In this document: one piece after another, positions 39,862-51,704 of the stretch
Layout of the letters: each line of letters begins with the position of its first letter
Position numbering within the stretch: the first letter of the stretch is position 1
Assembly: GCA_030248135.1 (NCBI GenBank)
Contig: JASANC010004751.1
Coordinates: 1-64,000, forward strand
Source: Theristus sp. LFF4_11
Lineage: Eukaryota > Nematoda > Chromadorea > Monhysterida > Xyalidae
Reading direction: 5' to 3'
DNA: 64,000 nucleotides
Translations under genes and position numbers: made by a program
The notes under the pieces: generated by a model
Database searches by the model: none
The model's input: the letters and a program-made list of their open reading frames with translations, nothing else
What the model was told of the DNA's origin: nothing

Positions 39862-41648
39862 TCACACGGCGGTGTGTGCCTTCGGCCATGTTTTGTTGCC
39901 GACTCGTGTCCGCCGATCGTGCAGAAACGAAAGAATTGACACTGCGACCGTGAAGATAAAACTGAACAAATACGCGCCAACCGCTGCCACTGCACACCAG
40001 AACGCATAGCCCTTCTCCTGCTGAAAACCGACAGGAAAACTATTAGTTGATTGGTCCGTGAAAGTTCATTTCGGTAATCATTTGGCATTTTTGAATCTGA
40101 CATACAGATATTGATCTCTTTTCATGTTCCCACCGCGCTCATCCAATCGGTCTTTCCACTTAAAATTACTACCGACAACAGTACAGTACAGTTCTCTGTT
40201 TATGAGTCACCGCACACGTAAAAAAAGTCACAAGAGCAAATAATCAACAGAAAGATGCAATAAGTGTACATACAAAGGTGACTGTTACACAATTCTCACG
40301 ATGTGCTTACGAGTAATGAAAGGATTGTCCGTGTCATACAGTTGTACATTATGGGAATAAAAAGATTATTTTCGGTTTTGATAAATAAATGAATCAGCGA
40401 AAAACCTTTGAAGAAAAATAAAACTGGAATGAGAAAAAACAGAACTAACCGGATAAACGCCCTGCAATGTTGCGACGCGAAGATTATTGAAATCGTGTGC
40501 GTTGATGAAGTACACCACTACAGCGGCGCCTTGGAACACACCTGAAACAATTGAACAAAAATTATTAACCAAAAACAATGAAGATGACATTTAACAAACA
40601 AGCATCTTGATTTTTGTTCAAAACTGGACGTACATGCGAGCAGTGAGCCAGCGGCCCATCCGATTGTGAACCATTTGTTGCAACAGCCACAGAATGAGAC
40701 CAGCAATGAGAGTACGGCCATCAAAAATGCCGCTGCCAACAGAATCACGGTCGTGCGACGCCAGCCTGAAAACAGCAAGCAACATTATTGTCTGTTTGAA
40801 AACCGAACGTTTTTTCGTTAGCAAAAGCACATCAAAAGTGAATTTAGCAGCAGTCTGCACATGCAAACTGCAAATCATAGGCAATCAGTTGATTGGCTGC
40901 TGATTCACTGATTTTTCAAACAAGCTCGATGCAGTTGACTAGCTTGAAATGTCAGAATGCACTGATTGCACATGTTTTAGAGACTGTTTAGTATTTTTGC
41001 ACCAGGAAGACTGACGGACCGACAAAGATGTGTTGCGTTTCATGGACGTTCTCACGTCTTTCCGCATGCTCCTCGTGCTCCGCTTCTGACTCGGACAAAT
41101 CGCAGTCCCATTCGTCTTTCGCATTGGAGCCGAGCACCGTCGTGCGACGTCCCGTGTCGACAGACTTTACGCAATACCTGCAAGAATTTTTTCTTTTTCT
41201 GTCATCATGACACATCACAGACAAACGGAAAACAAACACTGAGTGCAGAATGCTGACTAAGCTCGATTAAAAGAATGAGTTTACTATCGAATGACAAGGG
41301 GGACTAAGACACTGTAGCTATTGAATTCTCCACCAAATTAGATACTAGAGTCGCTAATAAAAATTTACGTTGTACAAGTAAACGCATTTCAATAGCGAAG
41401 TATGACAGCAAGTTTAGTACCGAATTTAGCAGCGTTGTTTTCTGAGAGAACTTTGAAGACAGTGAACATAATGTAAAGTGCGCAACTAACATCCATAGAC
41501 CGTGTTGATGCACCTGACTTCGGTCAGGCAACTCGACAATGTGCCAGCCAGGGAACACGGTGCACACGACCGTCAGTATGAGGCCACCGACCAGCAGCAC
41601 CGTGCTCACCACCATCAGGCAAATTCGTGCGCCGTTCAGAAATCCCAT
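39862..41648 (-). CDS. Clc-like/claudin-related four-transmembrane protein
   Basis: Five minus-strand exons: 41491-41648, 41020-41177, 40634-40765, 40450-40541 and 39862-40020, all phase-consistent, giving about 232 residues. TM1 follows the start (ICLMVVSTVLLVGGLILTVV). The first loop has the family-like GWHIVELP and HGLWMYC and a charged Glu/His-rich part. TM2 is VILLAAAFLMAVLSLLVSF, TM3 covers WAAGSLLACVFQGAAVVVYFI, and after VYPQEKGYAFW comes TM4 (AVAAVGAYLFSFIFTVAVSI). Order, loop motifs and size fit the Clc-like family described mainly from nematodes, distant relatives of PMP22/claudin proteins of cell membranes and junctions. The exact role is unknown. The stop is followed by AATAAA. 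This gene is the best taxonomic hint in the window. Confidence 0.8.
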
Positions 41649-44600
41649 GTCGAGTGTTCTTTTTTCTTTTCGACTCAGAGTTCAGCTCAAATGGTTGATG
41701 TCTAAGGTTATTATTGATTTGGACTGGACTTCGTTTTTGTTGTGACAGTCGACGCTTTATGACGATGACGTTTTTTGCGTTTCTATACAAAACATTTGCA
41801 TTAGCTAAATTCAATAACATGAAAAAAACGGCCTTCAGTAATCAACTGAATAGGATGGAAGAATGAGTTTTTCGAAACCACACAGTTCAGAAAATTTCAA
41901 CGAAAACTCAACAAATTTGTTACGTTACTGTTGAGTTATTTTTCTCAATGCAACAACAAAAACGAAATTCGAACAGAGATAACAACAGCCAATGAATATG
42001 ACCTCAAACAAAAAATCTCAACGCAAAAGTGTTTACGTTCCTACAGCAAACCTACAAACACAAACAAAACAAGCTGACTTTTGTGCTAACACCAAACATT
42101 CATAAGTTATCTATCGCCTGTGGTGGTTTGTCTTTGCAGAAGTTCACCGAAAAAGCGTGCATTTTTTGAGTTTATGCTTCTGTTTTGAAAACGGCATAAG
42201 AAAGTAAGTAATAGTGTAACAGCGTGTTCTGCAGCTTCATAGTAAGTAAGCAGTCTGTGTTTGTGTGTGTGACAAGATGGGTGTAACAGGGAGAGTTCAA
42301 CACGTGACCACGGGACACGGGCGCCAGTGACAAACATAAGCAATGACCACTACAGTGTGCTCAACCTAAACAGCTATGGGCTTAGTGCCTTTGGCCTCAG
42401 ATACTCAGATAAGCACGTTCGCCCACTGAAGAAACAATTTTACTCCCAAAATCAGCAATTGAATGGTTGCACCGAGAAAACCAAACTACAACACTTCGAC
42501 GAAAAAACTGGCATGAGTTTCTTAAAAAACGGGTCGTTTTGGTCAGCGCTTATGTTGTACACGCAAATTGAGAACAAACTTAATGTTGCAGCAAGATCTT
42601 TCCAATATGAACAGTGGAATAACGTCAGATAGAACTCATTAGTAAATAATAAGTAAATAGTCAGTAAATCATAAGTCTCACAAAAAAAACCTTAAGGTTT
42701 TTTGTCTTTTGCAAGAAATTCAGCTGAAACAATGACCAATCAATGCAAAAAACGGTGCAAATTTTTTATTGACTTTCATACTCTGGTTCAGACTGCTAAA
42801 AATGCGTTTTCAAAACACGAATTTGCACCAATTTTGACAACTGGGTTAGATGTTTAGCATAAATTTGATGATAAATAATATAAATTGAAAACAGATGACA
42901 CGAAACATAGAAATGCTGCGGCTGGGTGCAGTGAGCAGACGCATGTTGGAAACTGGACAAATCTGTTATGCATCATCACAGTCGTGTAAAAATCATCAAA
43001 ATTTTACACAACTAAATACAAAATGAATATGCACAACTGTTGGATTGAATTTTACTAACCAAACCCCAAGGAAGTTCACACACACAACACAACACAACGC
43101 AACACGGACATGATGGGGCACGAAACGTCAAATAAAATACAACAATTTCACCACCAACCTCCTTCAACATTGAAAAATTTTGCCTTGACGGCACACACAT
43201 GCACGCACGCTGCTTGCTGCACACCATGCATGCTGTTTTTCTTGTTTTTTTTCAACATAAACACAATGATTGTCATTGCACACACCACAAGGTTTTTCAG
43301 TAAAATTATGAGTCACTTTGCGTGCGTTGAACATTGGTTGAAACGTAAGTCAGTGTGAAAATTACTTCACATGCAATACTTCTATTTTCGACACGAAGGA
43401 TCATGCAGGCAGATCCATGCTTTTTCCAGTGATAAGCATATGATTTCAGAGAGGAAAGCTACATAAGAATTTTACTGCACGCACTTGCACATATGAATAT
43501 GTACCTTGCCTGGTCGTGTTTGTTACAGACGCAGCATATACTCAGATGAACATATTTTAGCCTAGGAATAGCCATAGCCCTGGAATAGCCTTATTTTTTG
43601 CGTGAAGTACGCGCACACATGACGCAATGCATCATACTGAAACTGCCACTCCCATGCATTTTAAACTCAGTTTGCTTACCAACGTTGTACATGTACTGGT
43701 AACACTACGAATCAAAAGTTTTCTAGCAGCCTTTATGAATTTATGAAGGTTGATTCACGAAACGCACAATGGATGGTGAGGTGAGCGTGCTATTGGTAGT
43801 GGTCAAACAAACAAACAAACGAAGAAAATTGCGTGATACCAACAACCAACAAAACGCGGGGTTGGCATGGAACGGAGAAGGAAAATTGAAGAATAAAATC
43901 AAGACAAATTTCCATGTTTTGAAGCTTTATGTGGCACAGTGATGTGGGGTTAGTTATGTTAGTTATACTGTGTCAAGACAGGTATGGGGCACATAAACAG
44001 TGTGCTGCAATAATGAAATAGTTGGAAAGCGTTGCAAAATGCTGCATACCGAATTTTCAGTAAAACCAGTTCTGTATTTTGCCAAATCACAGGCTTATAC
44101 GCTATTTTATGGGTGACATAAAAAACTATACGGGTGCGTTTGCAAAAGCAAAACCGCACAGAGATCGCTGATACGTGAACATCCAGTTTGAATGGAACTG
44201 CTTGCCTTGCTTGTGATTGTTGTCTGTGCGCGCTTTGCAAAACATATTTTAATGGACAAAAAATCAACTGCACTTGCATCATTATACACAAAGTCACATG
44301 ATGCAACTGACGATCATCTGGTAAAACAGGTTGAATTGAAAAAAAGCAGGTAAAAAATGAATGAGTCACAGAAGATACACTAGGAAACAATATACCTGCG
44401 TATTTCAATTGCATCCCGCTCTCGCCCCCGTATGCAGGCAGCACCGATGATTCATTCAGGCGTGCTGAATCTATAAAATCTATATGTACTGTTTCAAAAC
44501 ACATAAAAACATAATGGACAGTTCTGCCTCTGCGTGAGGCAAAAGCGGGATATTGCAAAAGTTTGACGTACTCAATTCTGTGCCATATTACAAAGTGCTT

Positions 44601-45213
44601 GAAATAAAAACTTGCACTTTCAGTTAACTTCACCAATTATTCGTATTGACGTACAGTGGTGATGAACACCGATGCAATATCAAGTTTGGGAGCTGGCTTG
44701 TAATTTTTTTCTCAGAAAATTATAGTCGGACTGGATAATTTAGGGCATTAGCTGACTGGCTGGTGCGTGACCCTGATCAGGTTCAAAACGGGCTGTTAAA
44801 ATTGCACTTTGCTTTTTTAAATATTTCAAACACGCCCCTCACCGATTCCGGACACCCAAAGGTACCAAACTCCTGTGGGTTTGGGGAATGGATGGCTCAC
44901 TATCCCGTGGAACCATTCCCTCGCCACGTGAAGGGGACAGCCTGGGGACAGCTCTAAGCGCCGCTCTGTCTTGGGGGCACCAGTGATTTTAGCCCGATTT
45001 CGGTTTCGGTGGCTTCGTTGAAAACCAGTGTGGTTGTTAGAGTAGAGATCTACACTGGCAGCAGTTTGTCCTCGTAGGGGATCGAACCCCTCACCTTCTG
45101 GGTTGAAGGCGAGCGTGCTAACCACCGAGACACCACACGAAGGCGACTTATATTCTTTTTAATTTTGAGTGTTTGAAATGTGCACCCCGGGTGTACAGTG
45201 CAATTGAAGTGTG
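41649..45213. other. Long stretch with no firmly supported gene
   Basis: A 225-residue minus-strand frame at 43959-44636 lacks domains and codon regularity. An exon-like block with acceptor tttatag and donor gtatat (about 44397-44470, residues SARLNESSVLPAYGGESG) lies inside it but could not be linked to partners. A CA/AACAC simple repeat is at 43079-43106. Nothing else was recognised. Confidence 0.35.
45061..45140 (-). repeat. tRNA-derived SINE head or tRNA pseudogene
   Basis: On the minus strand a B-box GGTTCGATCCC (45078-45088) follows a D-arm-like GGTGGTTAGCACG. The acceptor stem pairs as TGTCTCG with CGAGGACA only if one base bulges, and the anticodon arm is not canonical. The flanking DNA (about 44820-45180) begins and ends with the inverted pair TTTCAAACAC / GTGTTTGAAA. 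A SINE is more likely than a working tRNA gene. Confidence 0.5.
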
Positions 45214-45498
45214 CTATTTGTGGTAGTGGTGATGTGTGGACTGCTCATGGACGTGTATGCCAGCCAAATCTGCGTAGTAGCTTGCGAGCGAGTACAGCAT
45301 CCAAACGACGATGGCCATTATCAGCAGATTCAAGATCAACAACGCAGTGGTCTTGTCGAGTCCTTGTGTTAAATGGTCCCACGTGTCACCGAGCTTTGTC
45401 CACGCAGTTGCAATCGCCATGCTGTATCGCTCCTTGACGCTTTTGTTGCCTGCGTGCTGTTGCTTCAGAAAATTACGCCGAGCTGAGTCTGCTTCCAT
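45214..45498 (-). CDS. Small single-pass membrane protein, His-rich C-terminus
   Basis: A single-exon frame of 94 residues: a basic N-terminus (MEADSARRNFLKQQHAGNKS), an amphipathic helix (AWTKLGDTWDHLTQGLDK), and one long hydrophobic segment at residues about 52-75 (LLILNLLIMAIVVWMLYSLASYY). It ends in a short tail HEQSTHHHYHK. The absence of a signal peptide suggests a tail-anchored or type II/III topology. No family was recognised. Length, order of elements and strand are similar to the 31610-32433 product and to the frame at 46396-46626, hinting at a local set of small membrane proteins, but I see no clear sequence identity. Confidence 0.6.
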   Translation of the reverse strand: MEADSARRNFLKQQHAGNKSVKERYSMAIATAWTKLGDTWDHLTQGLDKTTALLILNLLIMAIVVWMLYSLASYYADLAGIHVHEQSTHHHYHK

Positions 45499-46395
45499 GG
45501 CTGTTCCGTAAATGACAGCCCGTTTGTTTTCTGTAGTTCGACAACTTATCTAGTAAATATCTCTGCAAAACAATGAAAATGGCTCCGCTTTGATTGAGCT
45601 CAAACGATGTTTTGTTTGTTTGAAAAATTATACAGATTACATGGGAGTCAGCCTAGTGCTCATTGAAGCAGGGTCACCAAATGAAATTAAGGTGTTGATA
45701 AAGTTCTACGAACTTCGAAAGGCCACACATGCAAAATGCTGTCACCCTTTCGCTATGTACGTTAACGTTTTCAAATAAAAACGCCCGCAGCAACAAAGTG
45801 GGTCACACGTGAGCTTCTGGTTTCCATTGTTTTTCAAACGTCATTTGCTGCTTGTGTGTGGACCAACCCAGTTTTGTGTCACGTACAATGTTCATAGGGC
45901 AAGCAGCTGCTGCTCACGTTTGCTACTTTCAAAGAACTTTTACATAGAATGTATTTTGGCGACGCAGCGGCTCATTACAGCAAATTCAACCCATATATCC
46001 ATTGGCGATTCCGCTGAATAAGTATGTCACCAAAACTAGCTCGGAGTCGGGGTATTGCTATTAGACTACTAAATATTACATGTGGTGATACCTATGTGTC
46101 ATAGGTCATAACTGAGAAAGGCATTATTTGAAAACTACAGCAGCTGGAGGTTGAAAAGTGGTGTTCAAAAACTCACTGGTGGTCTCGCTCTACTGGTCTG
46201 AAGCATTTTACTTCAGCGGTGTAAATGTAGCAGAACGACTTTCCTTTTTGAAAACGGCTGTTAAGTGTTGATTTGCAAAACTGCTATAACAAGCGAGAAA
46301 CAAACTCAACGTAATCACCGTGCAAGCACGAGAAAGCATAGCAAACAGAGTGCGTACAACATAAAGCAGTGCGTGTTCCCACCAGCCCACCAGTA

Positions 46396-46626
46396 TCATG
46401 CATGCTCCAACTGTGTGCAAAACATGGTGGCGATAGTACAAACGCACCAGTCATCATCGTAGTCTCCGCCCCTGCTCTCCTTTGCGAGTGCCGCCTTGAG
46501 TCGGTCGTCAAGGTTGGTCATTTCCATGACACTGTTCACAATGAACAGCAGCGCACAAAGCACCAGAAAGTTGATGGCCATGCTGATCAGCTCACGGTCA
46601 ATCTCGATTCCAAAAATCGACGGCAT
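46396..46626 (-). CDS. Small membrane protein (or first exon of one)
   Basis: Frame of 76 residues starting MPSIFGIEIDRELISMAIN, with one hydrophobic segment (MAINFLVLCALLFIVNSV) and then a charged part (NLDDRLKAALAKESRGGDYDDDW). After DDDW the frame runs on into low-quality sequence ending QLEHA. Possible donors gtgcgt at 46449-46454 and gtttgt just below would splice to further exons towards lower coordinates, so the last 17 residues may not be real. Family unknown. Confidence 0.5.
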   Translation of the reverse strand: MPSIFGIEIDRELISMAINFLVLCALLFIVNSVMEMTNLDDRLKAALAKESRGGDYDDDWCVCTIATMFCTQLEHA

Positions 46627-47535
46627 TTTTATGGGTTGGTAAAGTGCAAACAGCGAGTCCGAGTGCTATAGAATCTTATGTTACCTGTTCCACTTTGAAA
46701 TCTAAAACAAATCAACACAATGAGTTCTTGGCTATTTATTATTAAAAGTAAATTGCCAATTATTGTTAAAAACTTCACCGCGTTCATTTAAATTTCGCTT
46801 GCATAAATTACATGGCAAAAAAGGATGACGTGTTTCATCAACAGCTGAAAACTTTTAGAAGCAACACAACATTTGTCTGTAAGAGCAGCTAAAGTTTTAT
46901 CCGCTCAGACCAAGACTGCACTGATGTTTTTTCAATTCACTTGTGCAGGTTTTAGCAACCAAAATGTCGCCATATTCTGGAAGCTGTTATCACTCCGTGC
47001 AAGGTCTATTGTGAGTTTGCGTTGCGTTGTCTCTTTGTGCGTTCCACACTTTTTCTGTACACAAGATTTGCACTTGCTGTTGGGTCTGGAAGCTCTCTGG
47101 CTGGTGCTGTTGTTTTTCCGTACTCCTCTGCGAACTGCGTAAGTCTGTTGATTGTTCGACAAAAACTTTTGTGAAAAACTTTCTCGAATGCAAAACTGTG
47201 TACTTCAAAGTATCATTGTTGTTATTGTTACGTTATTTGTCTGCTGCCTTCTACTGTTTTCTCTTGAGCCTACCAATACGGATGTAACTGAGCAAACCGA
47301 GAACTTGTTTTTGAATTATCTGTTCAGGCGTAAATTCTTTGGTCTTTTTCTTTTACGCTCACTAAACCACTAAGTTTATTTCTATTGATGAATATCACAA
47401 CAACACGATAAAAAACCATTGAGGCAGTGAAAATTATGCGACCGTGCCGAAGTCAGCCATTGTTTGGCAACCGAAAGCTTACTCAAAAAGGTACAGTTTT
47501 CACACGGCAGTGATTCGTTTTCAATTTCGCTGATT
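46627..47535. other. Stretch without a supported gene
   Basis: Short conflicting frames only. It separates two minus-strand membrane-protein genes. Confidence 0.4.
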
Positions 47536-48441
47536 TCAAAAAATGTGCATCGTTTGGGCAACACAGTAGGCGCCTACGACGAGGAAGATAAAAATGAAGT
47601 ACGACACCCAGACGCTCGTAGCAGCCATCGCTAGAAATAATCCGAGAATGCTGCAAAAAACGAAAATTTCTTGCATTAAATGCTGATAATTGGAAATAAT
47701 GTTGACCCCGTTTTCACCTGTTGATCATGGCAAACAGCAACATTGCGATTCCATTCCAGAAATGCGCATGCATCAGTGCTCGACCGCTGCGTTTTTCTCG
47801 GCGAAATCGACCGCTGAAATCACATCATTTTCTTTTGATTCTCAGTAATTTACTATTGCTAAATTTGCTATTGCTAATGCTAAAACTGCATATACATTTT
47901 ACTAAAAAGCAACCTGAAGGCGTCAGAATGAGCATCCCACTTGCTACAATCATCTTTCCAATGCCAATCCCCAGTTACCAAACCAATCTATTTTTAGCTG
48001 GTGAAGCTTCCAAGTATTTACAAAAATTCAGCCTAACATCACATCACGGCAAGTAACAAGTCATACAATGGGAAAGCAAAACTGCAAAAATTCATCAAAT
48101 ATTGCACCAGGTAACCATAAAACACCACTAAACCAGCAGCCACCAGCCCAGGTGCACAGATAGACGCCGTTCAAAATGTTTTCATCAAGCAACACAGTAT
48201 AGTGCGCGTGTGCCAAATCGATATCGACAGCGTTATACAGGTGTACATAGCTGCTACAGAGATGCAAGCACTGCGATAACCAGGGCATAACGAGCAGCAC
48301 GTGACTCAACGAGCTGCACCTGGCACATGAACATTCTGCCACTTTTGCATGTTGTTGTTGTTGGCAAGCGAGTACACAGTGACAGGTGGCCACATGACGG
48401 CATGTCAGCTTGTATCGCTGCCGTACTATTGTATCGCACAC
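47536..48441 (-). CDS. Multi-pass membrane protein, partial model
   Basis: Two minus-strand exons are firm: 47718-47813 and 47536-47650 join in phase (donor gtgaaa, acceptor ttttgcag). They encode a basic loop (RFRREKRSGRAL), then two hydrophobic helices (FWNGIAMLLFAMINSILGLFLAM and WVSYFIFIFLVVGAYCV) and a stop. An upstream block at about 48075-48330 encodes another membrane-like stretch (VYLCTWAGGCWFSGVLWLP), preceded by an extracellular-like segment (VHLYNAVDIDLAHAHYTV). Its best donor (gtatga) is out of phase with the next exon, so the join is unresolved. A four-helix topology is likely. I cannot name the family. Confidence 0.5.
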
Positions 48442-48831
48442 GCCGTTTTTTCACTTGCTTTGAAACATGAATTGAAAGTTCAATCAAAATCAAACGGCCA
48501 ATTTTTAGTTGAATTTATTTCTCCTTGCATACTTTTGTGCGGCGGTGGGATTGGCCGTTCAAAAGGCATGCAATGGAAAGTTCTGGCTCTCTGGCTATCA
48601 ATATTTTTTGCCTGTTTTTGTTTACGTTGCTATCAGATTTACCACAAATGTATTTTACTTTCTCATTTTGTTAGAAACAGTTTTGACCGCCTTGCTGAGA
48701 AAAATTCATATCACTGGTTGCCATATAAATTATATGCTCGACTAGCTTTTTTTAAACACAGGGTGATCAGAAAAAACGTCAATTTTAAAACGCTTACGCA
48801 TCGACCTCGCGACTAATGTCTGAAGCATATA

Positions 48832-48982
48832 CAGTCAATCTCGCTAATATATGCAACTAGCTGATTGGTTGGTCATAGCAACTCTCAGCGCTGATTGGTT
48901 AATCATGGGATGTTCTCAGCGCTGATTGGTTGGTCATCACGTCATGTTCGCGTCATGTTGCATATATTTTCCAGATGGACTG
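48832..48982. mobile_element. 151-bp micro-MITE with internal repeats
   Basis: Ends CAGTC(A/C)ATCT...AATATATGCAAC in inverted orientation, flanked by TA (48830-48831 and 48983-48984). Between them are three copies of GCTGATTGGTT(G/A)(G/A)TCAT at about 48860-48938. It interrupts the left arm of the snap-back element; the right arm lacks it. Confidence 0.85.
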
Positions 48983-49105
48983 TAGTCATTGGGTTGCCAT
49001 TTACTGTGCAAAATTTCAGCCAAAAATATTAACTCTGTTAGGCACTTTATCCAAAATTTTACAATTTCTCTGTTACATCGTGCATCGGGATACATGTCAT
49101 CATCT

Positions 49106-49384
49106 TCATTCAAGTCTTCTTCTGGCAATATCACATCGTCTTCTGTTTTCTGTCATCTCAACGTCATCTGCTCCATAATTGTCTTGTTTTAGTTGCGTAA
49201 ACTGTTCAATGTGTCCACCGTTGTTTTCAATGACCGCTTGCAAGCGATGCCTGAAGTGTTGCATAACTTTGCGCCACGGCCGGTCTCTGTTGATCTGCTC
49301 AACGGTGGACACATTGAACAGTTTACACAACTAAAACACAAGACAATTATGGAGCAGAAGACAGTGAAACAGAAGACGATGTGA
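49106..49384. pseudogene. Two head-to-head transposase C-terminal remnants
   Basis: Minus-strand frame 49330-49106 contains RHRLQAVIENNGGHIEQFTQ, and the plus-strand frame 49193-49384 contains LNGGHIEQFTQLK. The (N)NGGH motif near the end is typical of the C-terminus of mariner-like transposases with the N-terminal EQR domain seen at 25402. They overlap on opposite strands because of the inverted duplication. Confidence 0.65.
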
Positions 49385-49605
49385 TATTGCCAGAAAAAAA
49401 CTTGAATGATGTAAATGAATGTGAAAATGTAAACTTTATGATGAAAGTACCGTTGCGCCTAACAGAGTTAACATATTTTGGGCTGAAATTTTCACGCAAC
49501 AAATGGGAACCAAATGACTATAAGTGGTGCAAATTTCAGCTTCAGGCATTAATGCAATCGCGAGATCGAACCATTTTAATAATTGACGTTTTTTTATCAC
49601 CCTGT

Positions 49606-50830
49606 GCAACTGACAGAGCAGCATTTATAACAGACTTTGAAAATAACGGTGATTGGAAATTAGCTGTCAAAGATGCGGTTGTTTTTTGTGTTGCTAAAAA
49701 CGTTCTTCAGCAAATAAAGTTACAACCTGTTTAAGTCACGTAACGTCCCCCACGGAGACAAAGACAAACGCGCAAGCTGTAACTTTAAATAGAGGCAGAG
49801 GCTGAGTGCACTCAGATTCCTGCCGTTTAACCACCCGTGATCCCGACATCTGATTACACAAGTTTGTTCCCGTTTACGAGTGTCCAGAAAACAACAAACA
49901 TCTCACATTGTATCAGCCAGCGCTCATTTACGGTCGGTTTCACCTTTGAAAGTCGCACACTGCGTCAGTATCGAAGAAACATTTTTGGCATCGATATCGA
50001 ACACAAACAGCAAGCCCAACATCAACTGATCACTGCAACGCAGCAATACACGACACTGATCAGCAATGTTTGCACAACGCAGAGCCATACTCAGTGCAGT
50101 AGGACGTGCCCTTTCACAATAATTCAACATCAGCCTGCATGCAGTCCAGCCCTCGCACACATAAAAATGCGCTTCGGGTTACCGCGCGTATGGACGTGTG
50201 TCTTGTGAAAAATGTGCACATCGCACGACACTGCACAGCAGAAAGCAGCAGTGATTGGTTGCAAACGACAACATGCTGTATTGCATTTGCAGTGTTGTAG
50301 TGCACATTTTCGACATCGATTTTGAAGGGCAGTCATCACTGCGTCAGCATCGTTGCACACACACATGTGTCATCGTTCAAAATCGTATTTTCAATATTCT
50401 GTAAAAACTTGTATAGTTCAACGATGAATCAACAATTTTAGTAGCATTGCATGCAACGGTTCTGTCTTCTCTTATTGCACTTTCGAGCTTTCGAACAAGA
50501 TGGATGATATTTTAAGCAACGACATCCACTTTTACTGAGGTTATATTTTTAGTGTAGTGAGTGGATTCTGTTTTTGATAAAGTGCGGACACGCGTCTTCT
50601 TCATCAACCAAATTATGAAAAGCTCTTTTTTCGTTTAAACATTTAAAGTAGACTTTTCGTAATTGGAACTTCAACAACAATAATCAAGCCAGATTTCAGT
50701 GTAATAAATATAATTTTCTTAACGTTTAACAACATTTTGCACAGTCATTTTGATTCAATGCACAACAAATTCTTATTTCCAAAGTTTCGTACAATTTTAG
50801 GTTTAGTTCGACAGCTGACCGATCACGAGC
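49606..50830. other. Upstream region of the 50831 gene, no gene seen
   Basis: CA-rich, with short frames only. A TATA-like TTTAAATAGAGG at about 49787 is too far from the start to assign. Confidence 0.35.
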
Positions 50831-51704
50831 ATGAGCGTTGACGGCGGTGACGTGTATGAATTTTTGATTATCGGAGGCACTTTTATTGCTGGTCTCGTGT
50901 GTCTTTGCGTGGCCGGTTTCTTCGTTTACTACATTTTCATCAGGCCCTATTTGGACAAATATGGCAGGGCGAGTCGACAGGGCACCATCCAAAGGGGGTT
51001 TCCACCGGCACCCCGTCAGCAGCAATACCAGATGCAACCGATCTACGGCAACGGTGCTGACATGTAAGTATCGTTTTTGTAAAAAAATGTAACTTCCATT
51101 CATTTGATTCCCCTTTACTCTTCCTTCCTCTTTGCATTCTCTTTAATTCCGTTGAAAACTTTGAATCCGCTTGAATTCAAAAGCTAGAAATTGAACACAA
51201 GCACAATTTGATATTCGATCAACGATGTTGCTGTTCAGGTACAAACAACCGCTGCCACCGACTCCGTTGGGTGTGAGCAATCTGCCCGAAGCAGCGCAGT
51301 CACCAATGGATCATCCGCCTCACAATCTAGCAACGCAGCAGCACCATCAGTCCGTGGTGAGCACACCGGGCGCCACAGCAATGCCAGCCGGTCAGAGCAC
51401 CCATCAAACGGCTACTCCGGTCGGCGATTCGTTCGGCTCCGATCGCAACTCGTGGCAATTTATGCAACAGAATCAGTCAGGCAATGCGTTGAACAGTTCA
51501 CAAGGTGCGCTGCCACCACCAGTCAGTGGCCCACCGCCAACGTACACCGCACAGGCATACACACCGACAGGATTGCATGCTGCTGGCGCTGTCACCAGCT
51601 ATGCAGACACAACACAACAGCGGGCCGCCGTCACCACGACAACCTATCGTGCCACTACCACCACAACCCGTTCGGCCGTCTTGGGCTCGTATTCCGCTGT
51701 TTGA
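50831..51704 (+). CDS. Single-pass membrane protein with Pro/Gln/Thr-rich tail
   Basis: Two exons, 50831-51063 and 51239-51704 (donor gtaagt, acceptor ttcag, phase 2), encode about 232 residues. A short acidic N-terminus (MSVDGGDVYEF) precedes one hydrophobic helix (LIIGGTFIAGLVCLCVAGFFVYYIFI). Next is a basic stop-transfer region (RPYLDKYGRASRQ) and a long disordered tail rich in P, Q, T and A. The tail contains GPPPTY, a PPxY-type ligand for WW domains, and an LPPTP segment. No signal peptide is present, so a type III topology is likely. WW-dependent interaction is an inference. I do not recognise orthologues. Confidence 0.75.

Larger units (their letters stand above)
48757..49605. mobile_element. 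Snap-back transposon with inverted duplicate transposase ends
   Basis: The ends CACAGGGTGATCAGAAAA and its near-inverse TTTTATCACCCTGTG bound 849 bp. The two halves are inverted copies of each other (about 48985-49223 against 49299-49540), with a perfect 24-bp inverted pair flanking a 75-bp centre (AAACTGTTCAATGTGTCCAC at 49199 and its inverse ending at 49323). Each arm reads outward as the C-terminus of a mariner-type transposase (NGGHIEQFTQLK). The left arm carries an extra insertion at 48832-48982. This is a fold-back derivative made of two 3' halves. Confidence 0.85.

Noticed and set aside
43959..44636. 225-residue minus-strand open frame
   Set aside because: Long, but with low-complexity aromatic/Cys-rich composition, no domain, and possible splice sites inside it. 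One frame of this size is expected by chance in 64 kb of moderately AT-rich DNA on six frames.
45061..45140. Functional tRNA gene
   Set aside because: The acceptor stem needs a bulge and the anticodon arm is not canonical.
48349..48816. 155-residue plus-strand frame
   Set aside because: It runs into the left end of the snap-back element, and the opposite strand has better membrane-protein coding signal in the same place.
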